Below, piece after piece: positions 7,528 to 20,245 of a stretch of 64,000 nt of DNA (position 1 is its first letter; each line of letters begins with the position of its first letter). The DNA lies in assembly GCA_019038745.1 (NCBI GenBank), contig JAHOYV010000014.1, forward strand, positions 1 through 64,000, written 5' to 3'. Source of the stretch: Gemmatimonadales bacterium. GTDB lineage: Bacteria; Krumholzibacteriota; Krumholzibacteriia; LZORAL124-64-63. The position numbers and the translations under genes are program-made. The notes under the pieces are model-generated. The model was not told the DNA's origin. It ran no database searches and worked only from the letters and a program-made list of their open reading frames with translations.

Positions 7528-9468
7528 TCATTGGCCGTCCTCGATTTCCAGGCCCCACTTTTCCCAATTTGCCGTGTGGGTGGTCAACTCATCTTCGATT
7601 TCGCTACAGCGTCGGGCCAGCTCCAGCCGGCGGTCGTTGTCCAGGTCCGCCGCCCCCATGTCCACCAGGATTTGTTCCTTCTCTTCCTCCAGGGCCTGGA
7701 TTTCCTTTTCTGCCTCGTCCATCCAGTCCGTGCGCCTTTGTTGTTCATTCTTGCTGAGCCCGACCCTCCCGCGGTCGGATTTCCCCTTGGGCGTGCTTGG
7801 GGTTTTCGCGCCGGAAGAGCCGGAGGCGCCGGCATGGCTTTTTTCCCGGTCGCGAACAAAGTCCTTGTAGTTGCCGGAAAAAGCAGTGACCCGCCCGCCT
7901 TCGCCGAAGACCAGGAGTCGATCCACTACCTTATCCAGAAACCGGCGGTCGTGGGAAACAACTATCAATGTGCCGGCGTAGTTCTGCAGCGATGCCTCCA
8001 GGGATTCTCGGCTTCGGATATCCAGGTGATTCGTCGGCTCGTCCAGCAAGAGAGTGTTGTGTCCTTCCTTGATCAGGCGCATCAACGCCAGCCGACCGCG
8101 CTCACCTCCGGACAACCGCCCCACCTGGCGGTCGTATAGATCCTCATCGAAACCGAAGGCGGCCAGGAATGATCGCAATTCTCCCAGCGTGGCCCGCGGG
8201 TCGACTGCCTCCAACTCACTGATCGCGGTGTTGTGGTCCGAGACGCTGGACAGTTCCTGGTCGTAAAAGCCCGCATCCACATTATGCCCCAGGGAAACCC
8301 TGCCGGCATCGGAAATTATCCGGCCTGCCAATATCTTCAACAGGGTAGACTTGCCGCATCCGTTGGGGCCCACAATCCCGATCCGGTCTCCGCGGGAAAC
8401 ATGAAGGCTAAAACCGGTCAACAGGGTGCGGCCGTCATAGGCTTTTCCAAGGCCCTCCACCTCCAGAACAGTGCCCCCACTCTGGCGCTCCGGGCGAAGA
8501 TCGAATCTGAACAAACCCGGTTCGGTCGACGGGCGCTCCAGCCTCTCTTCCTTGGCCATCTGTTTGCGCCGGGCCTGGGCCTGGCGGGTTTTTTGTCCTT
8601 CAATGTTTCGCCGGATATATTCCTCGGTCTGTCGAAGGCGGGTTTGTTGGCGCTGCCAGGATGCCAGATCCTGTTGGTAGCGTAGGCGGCTTTGCTCGGC
8701 GAAGAACGAATAGTTGCCGCTGTAACTGATCAGGCGACCCCGGTCCAGGTGTAGGGTGCGGCCTGTAATCCGGTCCAGAAATTGCCGATCATGGGATACG
8801 ATTATTGCTGCGCCGGAAAATTGCTCCAGAAAGTTTTCCAACCATTCGCATGACTCCAGGTCCAGATGGTTGGTGGGCTCGTCCAGCAACAAAAGGTCGG
8901 CCCGGTTCAACAGGGCGGTAGCCAGCGCGCCCCGGCGCCGTTCACCGCCAGACAGAGTTTCGACTCGCCGGTTCCACGTGTCTGGCATCAGGCCCACTCC
9001 GCGTAGGGCTGTTTCCAATCTCGCCTTGGCCGTATACCCATCCAGGCGTTCAAATTCCGCCTGCAATTTCCCCTGCCGCTGAACAGCCTCCTCAAGATTG
9101 CTCTCGGTGCCTGTTGGGTCGTCCCCGGTTAGGCGGTGGGCCAACTCCTCCATTTCGCGTTCCAGGCTTCGCTCCTTGCCGAACGCGGAATCTGCCACAA
9201 CGTCCCGCAGGTCGCGCGTGTCTCCTTCTTGTGTCTCCAGGGAGGTTTCCTGTCGCAACAATTGAATCCGAACCCCACCCATCATTTGCCGGCTTCCGCC
9301 CTGAAGGTCCAGTTCCCCGGAGAGGGCTGCAAGCAAGGTGGTTTTTCCCGACCCATTGGCTCCCACCAGGGCGCATTTCATGCCTGGGTGCAGAGCAAGG
9401 TTGATTCCGCGAAGGATCTTCTCCCTCCCGTAATCAAAATAGGCGTCTGTCAAGGAAAGTAGGGCCAT
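7528..9468 (-). CDS. ABC-F family ATPase (Uup-like, ribosome-associated)
   Basis: 646 residues, two ABC domains on one chain and no membrane segment. NBD1: Walker A GANGSGKT (36-43), signature LSGGERRR (172-179), Walker B LLLLDEPTNHLD (192-203). A charged helical interdomain linker (about 250-310) follows. NBD2: Walker A GPNGCGKST, signature LSGGERGR, LLLDEPTNHLD. The C-terminus has a low-complexity SSGAKTPSTPKGKSDRG stretch and a coiled-coil arm (about 570-640), as in Uup. ABC-F proteins bind the ribosomal E site to resolve stalls or antibiotic binding. The exact subfamily is uncertain. First gene of an operon with hflX. Confidence 0.92.
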   Translation of the reverse strand: MALLSLTDAYFDYGREKILRGINLALHPGMKCALVGANGSGKTTLLAALSGELDLQGGSRQMMGGVRIQLLRQETSLETQEGDTRDLRDVVADSAFGKERSLEREMEELAHRLTGDDPTGTESNLEEAVQRQGKLQAEFERLDGYTAKARLETALRGVGLMPDTWNRRVETLSGGERRRGALATALLNRADLLLLDEPTNHLDLESCEWLENFLEQFSGAAIIVSHDRQFLDRITGRTLHLDRGRLISYSGNYSFFAEQSRLRYQQDLASWQRQQTRLRQTEEYIRRNIEGQKTRQAQARRKQMAKEERLERPSTEPGLFRFDLRPERQSGGTVLEVEGLGKAYDGRTLLTGFSLHVSRGDRIGIVGPNGCGKSTLLKILAGRIISDAGRVSLGHNVDAGFYDQELSSVSDHNTAISELEAVDPRATLGELRSFLAAFGFDEDLYDRQVGRLSGGERGRLALMRLIKEGHNTLLLDEPTNHLDIRSRESLEASLQNYAGTLIVVSHDRRFLDKVVDRLLVFGEGGRVTAFSGNYKDFVRDREKSHAGASGSSGAKTPSTPKGKSDRGRVGLSKNEQQRRTDWMDEAEKEIQALEEEKEQILVDMGAADLDNDRRLELARRCSEIEDELTTHTANWEKWGLEIEDGQ

Positions 9469-9576
9469 GGCCTCGGGCGGGCAGCTGCGTGATGGAACGC
9501 TCCTGCCGGAATGTCAATTGGCTATCTTGTGTAGTCAGTGTTTGGTCTTGGCAAGATAGCTTGCCGGCAAGAATAG

Positions 9577-9608
9577 AAAAAGGCCCTTCCGAGCGGAAGG
9601 GCCTTTTT
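9577..9608. terminator. Bidirectional rho-independent terminator
   Basis: Perfect 14-bp inverted repeat: AAAAAGGCCCTTCC (9577-9590), loop GAGC, GGAAGGGCCTTTTT (9595-9608). The U-tract follows the stem on either strand. It lies just beyond the stop of the minus-strand AraC-type gene. Confidence 0.88.
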
Positions 9609-9624
9609 GCTCCGAGGCAGGAAA

Positions 9625-10551
9625 TCAGTTCACGGCGTTCGGGCTCTTTCGGTACTTCAAAGGAGAGCGCTTGCAGCGGTCCTTGAAGGTCCTGGAAAAG
9701 TGCGCGAGGCTGTTGAATCCGCATTTCTTGCTGATGGCGTCCACTGAGAGGTCAAAACGACGCAGCAGACATTTCGCGTTGTCGATCCTCACCTGAATGA
9801 GGTAATCACTGAAGCTCATGCCGACTTCCGAGCGGAACAGATTGGAAAAGTAACCCGGTGAGAGGTTCACTCGCTCGGCCATTTTGTCGCGATTGATGTT
9901 TTCGCTAAAATGTTCAAGAACAAAACGGCAGGCATACTCCGCTCGGTAATCCTTCAGATCGTGGGATGCGTGAACGGTGGTTCCGTCCTCTTCCACCAGG
10001 ACGATTTCCGGGAGGGCTTCCGTCCAAAGGGTCTCGTCAGTGTCGATCGGCGTGAAAATCTGGCCAGCAGCAGGCCCGGCGCCATCGCCGATGATGCCCC
10101 TGTTGAGGACTGATTGTGAGCCAAGCCCGGTCAAGGATTCCCTGTTGAGGAACTCGGTTACAAAGTGGGCCGACTTGACCACGTTTGATTTGTGAGCCAC
10201 CATAACCGGCGCATTGGTTATCGTCTGGTATTTGGCAAGGACAGTCCGCAGCGCATCGGGCGTCTCAGCCGAATAGACGAAAATGAAACTGATCGTCGAC
10301 AAAGCCGACGTCGACTCAACCTGCTGTAGCCTGTGCATCAGGATCTGAGATCCAAACAAGGCCAAACAAAGTTCAGTCGGATTTGATTCGGCCCTGGGGC
10401 AAAGGAATAGAATCCGCTGACTCTCTTCCTTGCCATTGATGAGTTGTTTCGGATAAGTCGGAAACTCAATCACGAAACTGGTCCAGGGTTCTGGTAAAAT
10501 TTCCAAGCGTTCTTCCACGTTTAATAACCCCCATTGGCGGGTGAACCACAT
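9625..10551 (-). CDS. AraC-family transcriptional regulator
   Basis: 308 residues. The last ~100 residues are a typical AraC double helix-turn-helix: MAERVNLSPGYFSNLFRSEV (first HTH), YLIQVRIDNAKCLLRR, and ISKKCGFNSLAHFSRTFKDR (second HTH), ending SPLKYRKS. The N-terminal ~200 residues match no cupin or receiver domain I recognise and probably form a ligand or protein-interaction domain. It ends 17 bp before the terminator. It lies downstream of the secreted-protein gene with 218 bp between, so it is probably transcribed separately. Confidence 0.88.
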   Translation of the reverse strand: MWFTRQWGLLNVEERLEILPEPWTSFVIEFPTYPKQLINGKEESQRILFLCPRAESNPTELCLALFGSQILMHRLQQVESTSALSTISFIFVYSAETPDALRTVLAKYQTITNAPVMVAHKSNVVKSAHFVTEFLNRESLTGLGSQSVLNRGIIGDGAGPAAGQIFTPIDTDETLWTEALPEIVLVEEDGTTVHASHDLKDYRAEYACRFVLEHFSENINRDKMAERVNLSPGYFSNLFRSEVGMSFSDYLIQVRIDNAKCLLRRFDLSVDAISKKCGFNSLAHFSRTFKDRCKRSPLKYRKSPNAVN

Positions 10552-10769
10552 ATGGGCAGCGCAAAGGTGTTACATAAGGTCAAAATTAACCATACAACGT
10601 AAGCAATAATACGTGGTCCGGGTAAGGCTTGTCTACTAAAAAACGCTAAGATCCTATTATATTTCCCGAAAAATCTAATTTTTTAGCGAATTTGGGCAGT
10701 TTTTTCGCTGTCTAACATATGATAACCCCGAATAATTTTCTGAAACTTGTCCCGAAGGGCAGTACAGAA

Positions 10770-12662
10770 TTAACGTAGAAATACGATGCGTTGGGTAACG
10801 CTCCATTCATCCATTTGAAGCTTGCAAAAATATGGGCCGGAGGCAACCGGTCGACCAAAAAGGTCGTTTCCATCCCATTGAACCGTCGTTTCCCCATGGC
10901 TTGAGTAATCCTGGTGCAGGGTGACCAGCTCTTGCCCGTTAATACGATAAATCTTTATTGTAACAAAGGGAGACCCTGCTTCCCAGGAAACGGGTGCCTG
11001 CATTTCAATTCCCGACGAAAGCTCAAGACTCTTATCCCACTCGAAGGCCTCGCCTTGATTTTGGGGAACAGTGAAGCGGACCTGGATCGACTCCCGAAAA
11101 GGGTTCGGCCACCCTTGTAGCAGTTCGGGGGCCAATGACAAACAACCGGATTCCTGGTCGGGCGCCGGGGTGGCTTCGGAAGGAGTCATCGATCCGGCCA
11201 GGTCGCCGACACCGAATGTCGCTCCACTGAATGTTCCGGGAATTGCTTTTGCTGGGGCCTGTAGGTTGCGTCCATCCAACCATCGGCCCCTCAGTTGTAG
11301 TTCGCTGGACAATTCCATTTCGGACACAACGAGATCATTCCAGCCGGGATCTTCCGGGGAAAGAATAAAACGGAATGTCAGTTGGCCCGCGGCCCCGTGC
11401 CCCAAAAGGGTCGTGAATTTTCCATAGGGATCACTTAACCCCTTAACAGGCCCACCCAACAGGCCGGGTGTCATGCGGGTCCAGCGCTCCCTCTGCACTT
11501 CTGCTCCATCCGGCTTCCAAATGATCTCCACTGGAAAACCCAGAGTGACTTCCCCAAGTGTGAAAAGATCCGGATCCACCAGGCCGATCCCGCCCTCTTC
11601 CATGGCGATATTCAACAGAAGGTCTTCACCGTTGGCCACCGACCAGGAAAACTCCGGGGTTTTCGCCCGCCTACACACGGAACACAGCGGAGAAACAATC
11701 CATGGCGTCCGGTCTCCGGTCATCGGATCCAAGACTCCTTCGTACACGCGCCGTGATTCACATAGAAGGCGGTTCAACTGGAGCCAACTTTCGGCAACAC
11801 AGGCCACGGCGGAAACTTTGCCCTGGTGTAGAATGTCCAGACGATCCCGGTCCATTACCACCTGGGCCGGGGAATCCGACACGCCCTCAAAGACCAGAAT
11901 TCCAACCCAAAATTCCGCACTCTCGGAACCAGGAAGCGAAACTTTGGCCACCTGGGCTTTACATTGGTCCAGGCATGGTCGACCCGTCATGGAGTGACGA
12001 CGGTTGAACAACTCGGCTTCACTCCACTCTCCGCCGGGCGCCACGAAACAAAAATCTGAAATTCCCGCAGGGTCCGGTTCCCCTGATAGAGAGAAAAACG
12101 CCGCCGACATCAGGTGGGAATAAGCCCAGTGATAGAACTCGACGTGTTTGGCTCCACCGCCGATATCCACGACCACCATGGCGTCGCTGATGGCGGCGAA
12201 GTCTTCGTCGACATGGCCGTCACCGTCATTGTCCCGGCCGTCTAGCGGATCTTCGTCGACACGACCGTCACCATCGTCATCCGCCCGCGTGGGCTCTCCT
12301 CGGCGGCCACCCTGAATTCCCTCCGGGGCCCGGGCTGTAAAAACATCCCCAGACCCGGAGCGGTTGGCTCTGGATCGAGGAACCACGGGAACCGATCCCC
12401 TCAGTAGGGGCGCATCCGTATTCTGGTCTATGAACTGAAGGGATCCATCGGAATCAATCTGGATTTCAACTCCCAGCAGGGCCGGAAAAGTATGCAGTGG
12501 CTGCTCAGGATCGGAAGCGGCCAGGGCGGGGCTTGTTAAAACCATTTTCGCGGCAAGCAACAGAAACAGCAGCGCCAGTCCCCGGCTGGTACTTGACCAG
12601 TCCCGGGAATGAAGCGGCAATCCGGCCCAGGCGCCGGTTGCTGTATTTTCCTGTTTCATCAA
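10770..12662 (-). CDS. Secreted protein with Asp-rich calcium-type repeats and FlgD/T9SS-like C-terminal domain
   Basis: 630 residues. A long signal-like N-terminus (hydrophobic GLALLFLLLAAKMVLTS, residues 28-44, then ALAAS) suggests export. Residues 127-155 hold two units of the DxDGDGxVDED type, resembling thrombospondin-3 or dockerin-like calcium loops. The C-terminal ~95 residues (LLQGWPNPFRESIQVRFTVP ... IKIYRINGQEL ... WDGNDLFGRPVASGPYF) match the FlgD-like Ig fold/type IX sorting domain family common in FCB-group bacteria. The middle (160-530) is unrecognised and contains many Cys. Probably a surface or extracellular protein. Confidence 0.72.
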   Translation of the reverse strand: MMKQENTATGAWAGLPLHSRDWSSTSRGLALLFLLLAAKMVLTSPALAASDPEQPLHTFPALLGVEIQIDSDGSLQFIDQNTDAPLLRGSVPVVPRSRANRSGSGDVFTARAPEGIQGGRRGEPTRADDDGDGRVDEDPLDGRDNDGDGHVDEDFAAISDAMVVVDIGGGAKHVEFYHWAYSHLMSAAFFSLSGEPDPAGISDFCFVAPGGEWSEAELFNRRHSMTGRPCLDQCKAQVAKVSLPGSESAEFWVGILVFEGVSDSPAQVVMDRDRLDILHQGKVSAVACVAESWLQLNRLLCESRRVYEGVLDPMTGDRTPWIVSPLCSVCRRAKTPEFSWSVANGEDLLLNIAMEEGGIGLVDPDLFTLGEVTLGFPVEIIWKPDGAEVQRERWTRMTPGLLGGPVKGLSDPYGKFTTLLGHGAAGQLTFRFILSPEDPGWNDLVVSEMELSSELQLRGRWLDGRNLQAPAKAIPGTFSGATFGVGDLAGSMTPSEATPAPDQESGCLSLAPELLQGWPNPFRESIQVRFTVPQNQGEAFEWDKSLELSSGIEMQAPVSWEAGSPFVTIKIYRINGQELVTLHQDYSSHGETTVQWDGNDLFGRPVASGPYFCKLQMDEWSVTQRIVFLR

Positions 12663-12932
12663 TACTCCGAGGTTCTTTGTTTCATTGTCTTGGCGGAATC
12701 AAGGTGCCTTGGCTGCTCGCTGTGCTCATGGCGTTCCATGGGTGACAAGAATCCAGATTTGGGCTGTCGGGCATGATGGATATACTAGGGTGAATTTGGA
12801 AACCAAAGCAACACCGAAACCCTCGAATTGCTTTGAAGTGTTCCAACCCTATGCCCGAAAAACCCTTGAGGCGTCCAGGTTCTGCTCTTCTGGCGGCGAT
12901 GGGCCGTCCCGGAAAGTCACGGTCGGGCTGAA
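12663..12932. other. Intergenic region between gyrA and the secreted-protein gene
   Basis: 270 bases without a supported gene. It contains the candidate promoter at 12782-12811 for the secreted protein. No clear terminator for gyrA was seen. Confidence 0.45.
12782..12811 (-). promoter_or_regulatory. Candidate sigma-70 promoter for the secreted FlgD-like protein
   Basis: On the minus strand TTGCTT (12811-12806), 18-nt spacer, TAGTAT (12787-12782). The leader would be about 115 nt. Confidence 0.35.
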
Positions 12933-15542
12933 TCAATTCACTGGATCATCGACCGGGTCCGGACTTGGGTCCGGATTCGAACCATCCGCCTCATCAGAAT
13001 TTTTCTCTTCACCATTAACCGCTTCCCGTGGAATTTTTGCCATGCTGCCGACCAGGTCCCCCTGGTTCAGGTTGATGATTCGAACCCCTTGGGTGTTACG
13101 GCTCTGTTGGCTGACGGCGTTCAGGGCGATGCGAATCATTATCCCGAAGCGGGTGATCACCATTAGTTCCTCGTCCGGAACACAGTCTCGAATACCTACC
13201 AGGGGGCCGTTGCGGTTGCTGCATTTTATGGTGATCAGGCCCTTGCCGCCGCGGCGCTGGACTTTGTACTCCGAAAGCGGAGTCCGCTTGCCGTACCCGT
13301 TCTGGGTGATCGCCAGCAAAGAAGCATCCTTTTGGTCTTCGCCGATGACGATCATTCCTATCACCTGGTCCTTCGACCCCAGGGCCAGCCCGCGCACTCC
13401 GCGAGCGGTTCGGCCCATCGACCGGGAATCCGTTTCGTGGAAACGTATGGACAAGCCGTTGCTGGCAGCCATGATGATGTCGCTCTTGCCGTCTGTCTCC
13501 CGCACCGAAACCAAGTGCTCGCCTTCCAGGAGATTAATGGCCCGGATTCCGGCATTGCGCACGCGGCTGAAGTCCGCCAAGGGGGTTCGTTTGATGATGC
13601 CGAGGTTGGTGGCGAAGGCCAGATAATGGTCTTCCCGGAATTCGCGGATCGGCAACACTGCGTGAATTTTATCCCCCGCCTCGATCCGGATCAGGTTGAC
13701 GATGGGTTGACCCTTTGAAGCTCGGCCGGCCTTGGGAACACGGTACACCTTCAGCCAGTACAGTTGGCCCTTTTCCGTCAACACGAGCAGATACTGGTGG
13801 GTCGACGCAACAAACAGGTTATCGACGAAGTCCTCGTCCTTGGTGCCCATCGCGGTGATGCCCTTGCCCCCACGCCCCTGTTGTCTGTAGGTATCCAGCG
13901 GAATCCGCTTGGCGTAGCCCTGGTTACTGATGGTTACGACCATCGGTTCATCGGCGATCAGGTCTTCCATGTCGATCTCGCCCTCGTCCTCGACGATGGA
14001 AGTGCGCCGCTCGTCGGCGTAGGCTTCGTGGACCTCGGTGATTTCGTCCCGAATGATTTGCATCACCAGGTCACGGCTCTCCAGGATCGCCTTGAGCTCT
14101 GTTATGCGCTCGATAAGCTGGCGGTATTCGTCCTCGATTTTCTTCCGTTCCAGGCCGGTCAAACGAGCCAGGCGCAGATCCAGAATGGCTTGAGCCTGAA
14201 CTTCGGAAAGACCGAAACGCTCCATCAGGGATGCCCGCGCGGAATCGACGGCTTCGCTGTTTTTTATCAGCTCAACTATTTCGTCGATGTTGTCCAGCGC
14301 GATACGATAGCCCTCAAGGAGGTGAGCCCGTTCCTCGGCCTTGCGCAACTCGTACTGGGTTCGCCTAACGACAACCTCTTCCCTGAAAGCCAGGAATTCC
14401 TGCATGGTCTCCTTCAGGCTCATCACCTTGGGCCGGTTTTGAACCAGGGCCAGGTTGATCACACCGAAGGTGGTCTGCATTGTCGTGTGGGCGTAGAGTT
14501 TATTCAGAACCACCTGGGGGAAAGCGTCTTTCTTCAGAACGATAACAATGCGCATGCCTTCGCGGTCGCTCTCGTCCCGCAGGTCGCTTATCCCCTCCAG
14601 CACTCCGCTGCGGACCAGGTTGGCCATCTTCTCGATCAAAGTGGATTTGTTCACCTGGTAGGGCAACTCCGAAACGAGAATCTGGGCCCGGCCGTTATCT
14701 TGGATCTCAATCTCGGTGCGGGCGCGAACCACGACTCGGCCGCGGCCGGTTGTTACATAATTGTAGATACCGCGCCGGCCGTGGATTATGCCCCCGGTGG
14801 GAAAATCCGGACCTTGCACATGATCCAGGATCTGAGCCGGTTCGATGTCGGGATCGTTGATCAAAGCCAGCAGGCACCCACAGATCTCCCCCAGGTTGTG
14901 AGGTGGGATTTTGGTTGCCATACCAACGGCGATTCCATCCGCTCCGTTGACCAAAAGATTGGGCACCACCGAAGGCATTACCGAAGGCATCATTCGCGAG
15001 CCGTCATAGTTCGGAACAAAGTCCACGGTTTCCTTGTCCAAATCGCGCATGATCTCGGTGGAGTACTTGGTCAAGCGGGCTTCGGTGTACCTTTCGGCCG
15101 CCGCGCTGTCGCCGTCAACCGATCCGAAGTTTCCCTGCCCGTCGACCTGGGGATAGCGCAAACTGAAGTCCTGGGCCATCCGCACCATCGTGTCGTAGAC
15201 CGCCGACGTTCCGTGTGGATGATAGTTACCTGTCGTGTCGCCTGTGATTTTGGCTGATTTTCGGTAGGGCCGGCCCGGTTGCAATTTCAGGTCGTTCATC
15301 GCCGTCAAAATCCTGCGGTGAACCGGCTTCAGCCCGTCGCGCACGTCGGGCAGGGCGCGACTGATGATAACGCTCATGGAGTATTCCATGTAAGACGTCC
15401 TCATCTTCTCCTCTATCCCGGACTCAATGATCTTCTGGCCGGGCGTGTTGGGAGTCGCGGCGCCTTCCGGCGTAGAGCCAGTGGGCGTTTCTCCGCCTTT
15501 GTTCTGTTCCTTGTCGTCGTCGTTCCGCTTATCGTCGGACAT
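12933..15542 (-). CDS. gyrA: DNA gyrase subunit A
   Basis: 869 residues. The breakage-reunion domain starts after a ~40-residue Asp/Asn/Gly-rich tail and contains [18 protein letters not shown], the QAT-like loop [12 protein letters not shown] and the catalytic tyrosine in [10 protein letters not shown]. The C-terminal beta-pinwheel carries the GyrA box QRRGGKG, which marks a gyrase (DNA wrapping, negative supercoiling) rather than topoisomerase IV. GyrA2B2 acts ahead of replication forks. It follows gyrB by 44 bases on the same strand. The C-terminal tail is acidic and DP-repeat-rich ([13 protein letters not shown]). Confidence 0.98.
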   Translation of the reverse strand: MSDDKRNDDDKEQNKGGETPTGSTPEGAATPNTPGQKIIESGIEEKMRTSYMEYSMSVIISRALPDVRDGLKPVHRRILTAMNDLKLQPGRPYRKSAKITGDTTGNYHPHGTSAVYDTMVRMAQDFSLRYPQVDGQGNFGSVDGDSAAAERYTEARLTKYSTEIMRDLDKETVDFVPNYDGSRMMPSVMPSVVPNLLVNGADGIAVGMATKIPPHNLGEICGCLLALINDPDIEPAQILDHVQGPDFPTGGIIHGRRGIYNYVTTGRGRVVVRARTEIEIQDNGRAQILVSELPYQVNKSTLIEKMANLVRSGVLEGISDLRDESDREGMRIVIVLKKDAFPQVVLNKLYAHTTMQTTFGVINLALVQNRPKVMSLKETMQEFLAFREEVVVRRTQYELRKAEERAHLLEGYRIALDNIDEIVELIKNSEAVDSARASLMERFGLSEVQAQAILDLRLARLTGLERKKIEDEYRQLIERITELKAILESRDLVMQIIRDEITEVHEAYADERRTSIVEDEGEIDMEDLIADEPMVVTISNQGYAKRIPLDTYRQQGRGGKGITAMGTKDEDFVDNLFVASTHQYLLVLTEKGQLYWLKVYRVPKAGRASKGQPIVNLIRIEAGDKIHAVLPIREFREDHYLAFATNLGIIKRTPLADFSRVRNAGIRAINLLEGEHLVSVRETDGKSDIIMAASNGLSIRFHETDSRSMGRTARGVRGLALGSKDQVIGMIVIGEDQKDASLLAITQNGYGKRTPLSEYKVQRRGGKGLITIKCSNRNGPLVGIRDCVPDEELMVITRFGIMIRIALNAVSQQSRNTQGVRIINLNQGDLVGSMAKIPREAVNGEEKNSDEADGSNPDPSPDPVDDPVN

Positions 15543-15586
15543 TCGATTTCCTTCTTGTTTTCCTGGCCTGAACGACCTCGGTCAAA

Positions 15587-17892
<2,306 letters not shown>

Positions 17893-17923
17893 GAATCACC
17901 TCGCGCTCGGCCAAGCAAGCCGG

Positions 17924-19090
17924 CTAAGTGGTATCGTGTTCCTTGAATTCGCCGGACGTCACCGACCAGGTCTTCATTTCCGGGGGCCTCCAGCCCGCTA
18001 CGTCTCCGGGACGAGCCGTCGCAATGAACACCTGGTGCAACCCCGAGGCCATTTCCTGGAGCCGATGAGACCGCTCCTGGTCCAACTCGCTGAAGATGTC
18101 GTCGAAAAAAATTACCGGTCGGATCTGGCGTTTCTGAAAAAGCACATCGCTGCGTGCTAAGATCAGTGAGATGGCGGCCGCCCGGCTCTCTCCTTGCGAT
18201 CCGAAAACCCTCAGATCAAGACCCGATCGGCAGACTTCAAAGTCATCCAGCTGTGGTCCGCGCAGAGTTCGCCCGCGCTTTATTTCTGTTTCCATAATAT
18301 AGTCAATTTCGTCCAATATTTCCGCCTTCAAATGCTCTTTTTTTTCTCCCTTTTCAGAACTTTTCTCCAGTGCGGATTTCACGGTCTCGAGGGCGGGCCG
18401 GTAAAGAAACTCCAAACCGTGACTCCCTCCGGTCAGATTACGGTGGGCAGTGTCGCCGCAGGGAGTCAAGCGGTCTGCGTAGTCTGCCCGTCCCAGACAG
18501 ATTTCCACCGTGTGGTGTGCCAGTTCCCGGTTCCACGCCTTCAGTTCCTCTCGAGCTGTGGTAATTTTGGTAAGCCCTTTTTTTAGATCCCGCAGCAAAC
18601 CGTTTTTCTGGCGCAGGGCTCGCTGAAAGGAGGTCAGGTGGGAGAGAAACAGTGGATCGGTCTCGGCAATTCCCTGGTCCACAAAGTGGCGGCGACGGCG
18701 CGGTTCGCCCCGAACCAAGTGGATGCTGTCGGGATCGAAATAGACCGTGTTCAGGATTCCTACCAGGTCCGCCTTGCGGGAAACCACGTTTCCGTTGAGA
18801 AAAAACCGGCTGCCTCGTTCCCTCTCAAAAGCATACTCACAGCGCAACGGCGTTCCGTCTGCTCCTTCAACACCCATCTTGACGAAAAGGGATTCACTTT
18901 CGAAGGCAATCATTTCATCATTTTTGGCGCTGCGGTGGGAACGGCCCAAGGCAAAAAGATTCAGGGACTCCAGAAGATTGGTCTTGCCTTCGCCGTTTCG
19001 CCCCAGAACAAGATTGACCCGGGGCGAAAACTCGAAAATACTTTCCTGTAGATTACGGAAGCCCTGAATCGAGGCTGAGAGAATGCGCAT
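17924..19090 (-). CDS. recF: DNA replication and repair protein RecF
   Basis: 388 residues. Walker A GRNGEGKTNLLES (about residues 30-42), the RecF motif FDPDSIHLVRGEPRRRRHFVD, signature region SQGESRAAAISLILA and Walker B FFDDIFSELD. It loads RecA on gapped DNA with RecO and RecR. It begins 12 bases after dnaN. An internal basic/acidic stretch (KSSEKGEKKEHLK, about 250) is a lineage-specific insertion. Confidence 0.96.
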   Translation of the reverse strand: MRILSASIQGFRNLQESIFEFSPRVNLVLGRNGEGKTNLLESLNLFALGRSHRSAKNDEMIAFESESLFVKMGVEGADGTPLRCEYAFERERGSRFFLNGNVVSRKADLVGILNTVYFDPDSIHLVRGEPRRRRHFVDQGIAETDPLFLSHLTSFQRALRQKNGLLRDLKKGLTKITTAREELKAWNRELAHHTVEICLGRADYADRLTPCGDTAHRNLTGGSHGLEFLYRPALETVKSALEKSSEKGEKKEHLKAEILDEIDYIMETEIKRGRTLRGPQLDDFEVCRSGLDLRVFGSQGESRAAAISLILARSDVLFQKRQIRPVIFFDDIFSELDQERSHRLQEMASGLHQVFIATARPGDVAGWRPPEMKTWSVTSGEFKEHDTT

Positions 19091-19102
19091 CCGCGGCGCC
19101 TG

Positions 19103-20245
19103 TCAGTCTCCGGCCAGGCGCAAGGGCATGAGAAGGCACAGTAGTCCTGTTTCACTGCCATCCTCGGCCACCGGTTTTAATAGGGCTGCATTTTCTGAAT
19201 CCCGCATGGAAAGAACCACCGTGTCTGCTTTGATGTTCTTCAGGATGTCCTGCAGATAGACGTAATTGAACCCTATCTCCATGGCGTCGCCCTCGTAGGC
19301 GATCGCTATCTCATCCTCGGCCTGAGTGCCGTCGATTCCTTTGGCGCTCAGCTCCATACGCCCGCTCTCCACCCCCAGTTTGATCTGGCTGGTGATGCGA
19401 TCGGCGCTGATGGAAACCCGGCGAATAGATTGAATCAAGTCCGCCTTGTCGATCGTTACATCCTTGTCGTTGTCCTTCGGGAGAACCGCGTTGTAATCCG
19501 GGAATGGGCCCTCCAACAGGCGGGTGTGCAACACCGTAGATCCAGCCCGGAAAGACAACTGATTATTACCCATAAAAATTGTGATATTACCGGAAGACTG
19601 GTCATCATCCTTGAGTGAGGAGGAAATTCTGGGTAGTTGGCGCAACCCGGCCGTATTGACGATCATTTCCTTCTCGCCCTCAAAGGCCCAACCCAGGGTG
19701 CGGCGGCTACGAGCCAGGCGATGGGCATCAGTGGCTACAAGGGTTAAGGCGTCGGAACGAAGCTCCCAAAGAATCCCCATCAATGCCGGTCTGGTTTCGT
19801 CTCGCGAAACAGAATAGGAAGTTTCGTTTATCATATCGATGAGCGTTGCGGCTTCAATGTCCAACCCATCTTTTTCCTCCAACTTCTTCAGAGTTGGATA
19901 TTCTTCCACATTCATGGTGTTCTCGGTCAACTTGCTGCCCTTACCGGACTCGATTCTGATCTGCTCTCCCACTTGAACCACGGTGACCAAACCAGGCCGG
20001 AGATTCCGCACATAGGGAATGAAACGTACTCCCGGCAAGGCAACTCTTCCCTCATCCTTGATTTCAACCTGATCGATGCTGGTCGTGATTGAGATATCCA
20101 GGTTCGTGGCCGATAGTGTGAGGCGGCCCTCTTTGGCTTCCATCAAGACACAAGTCAGAATAGGAAGAGTTGTCTTTGAGGGAACCACGTTGGCAATGAC
20201 ATCCAGAGCTTTCTGAAAGTCTTCCTGCTGGATCTCGAATTTCAC
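19103..20245 (-). CDS. dnaN: DNA polymerase III beta sliding clamp
   Basis: 380 residues with the three-domain clamp pattern: N-terminal EIQQEDFQKALDVIANVVPSK and LPILTCVLMEA, mid-domain SVSRDETRPALMGILWE, and C-terminal LLMPLRL in place of the more usual VMPMRL tail. GTG 20245 is chosen (GGAGG seven bases upstream, product starts MKFEI); a TTG at 20263 would add six unrelated residues. It precedes recF in the operon and is separated from dnaA by a 366-bp region with DnaA boxes. Confidence 0.97.
   Translation of the reverse strand: MKFEIQQEDFQKALDVIANVVPSKTTLPILTCVLMEAKEGRLTLSATNLDISITTSIDQVEIKDEGRVALPGVRFIPYVRNLRPGLVTVVQVGEQIRIESGKGSKLTENTMNVEEYPTLKKLEEKDGLDIEAATLIDMINETSYSVSRDETRPALMGILWELRSDALTLVATDAHRLARSRRTLGWAFEGEKEMIVNTAGLRQLPRISSSLKDDDQSSGNITIFMGNNQLSFRAGSTVLHTRLLEGPFPDYNAVLPKDNDKDVTIDKADLIQSIRRVSISADRITSQIKLGVESGRMELSAKGIDGTQAEDEIAIAYEGDAMEIGFNYVYLQDILKNIKADTVVLSMRDSENAALLKPVAEDGSETGLLCLLMPLRLAGD

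Noticed and set aside
10641-10690. Inverted repeat CGCTAA...TTAGCG in the AT-rich gap between AraC and the secreted protein
   Set aside because: Only six matched bases over a ~40-base loop; not distinguishable from chance in AT-rich DNA.
13764-15257. Plus-strand open frame of 497 codons
   Set aside because: It is antisense to gyrA, which is fully conserved there; codon content reflects the complement.
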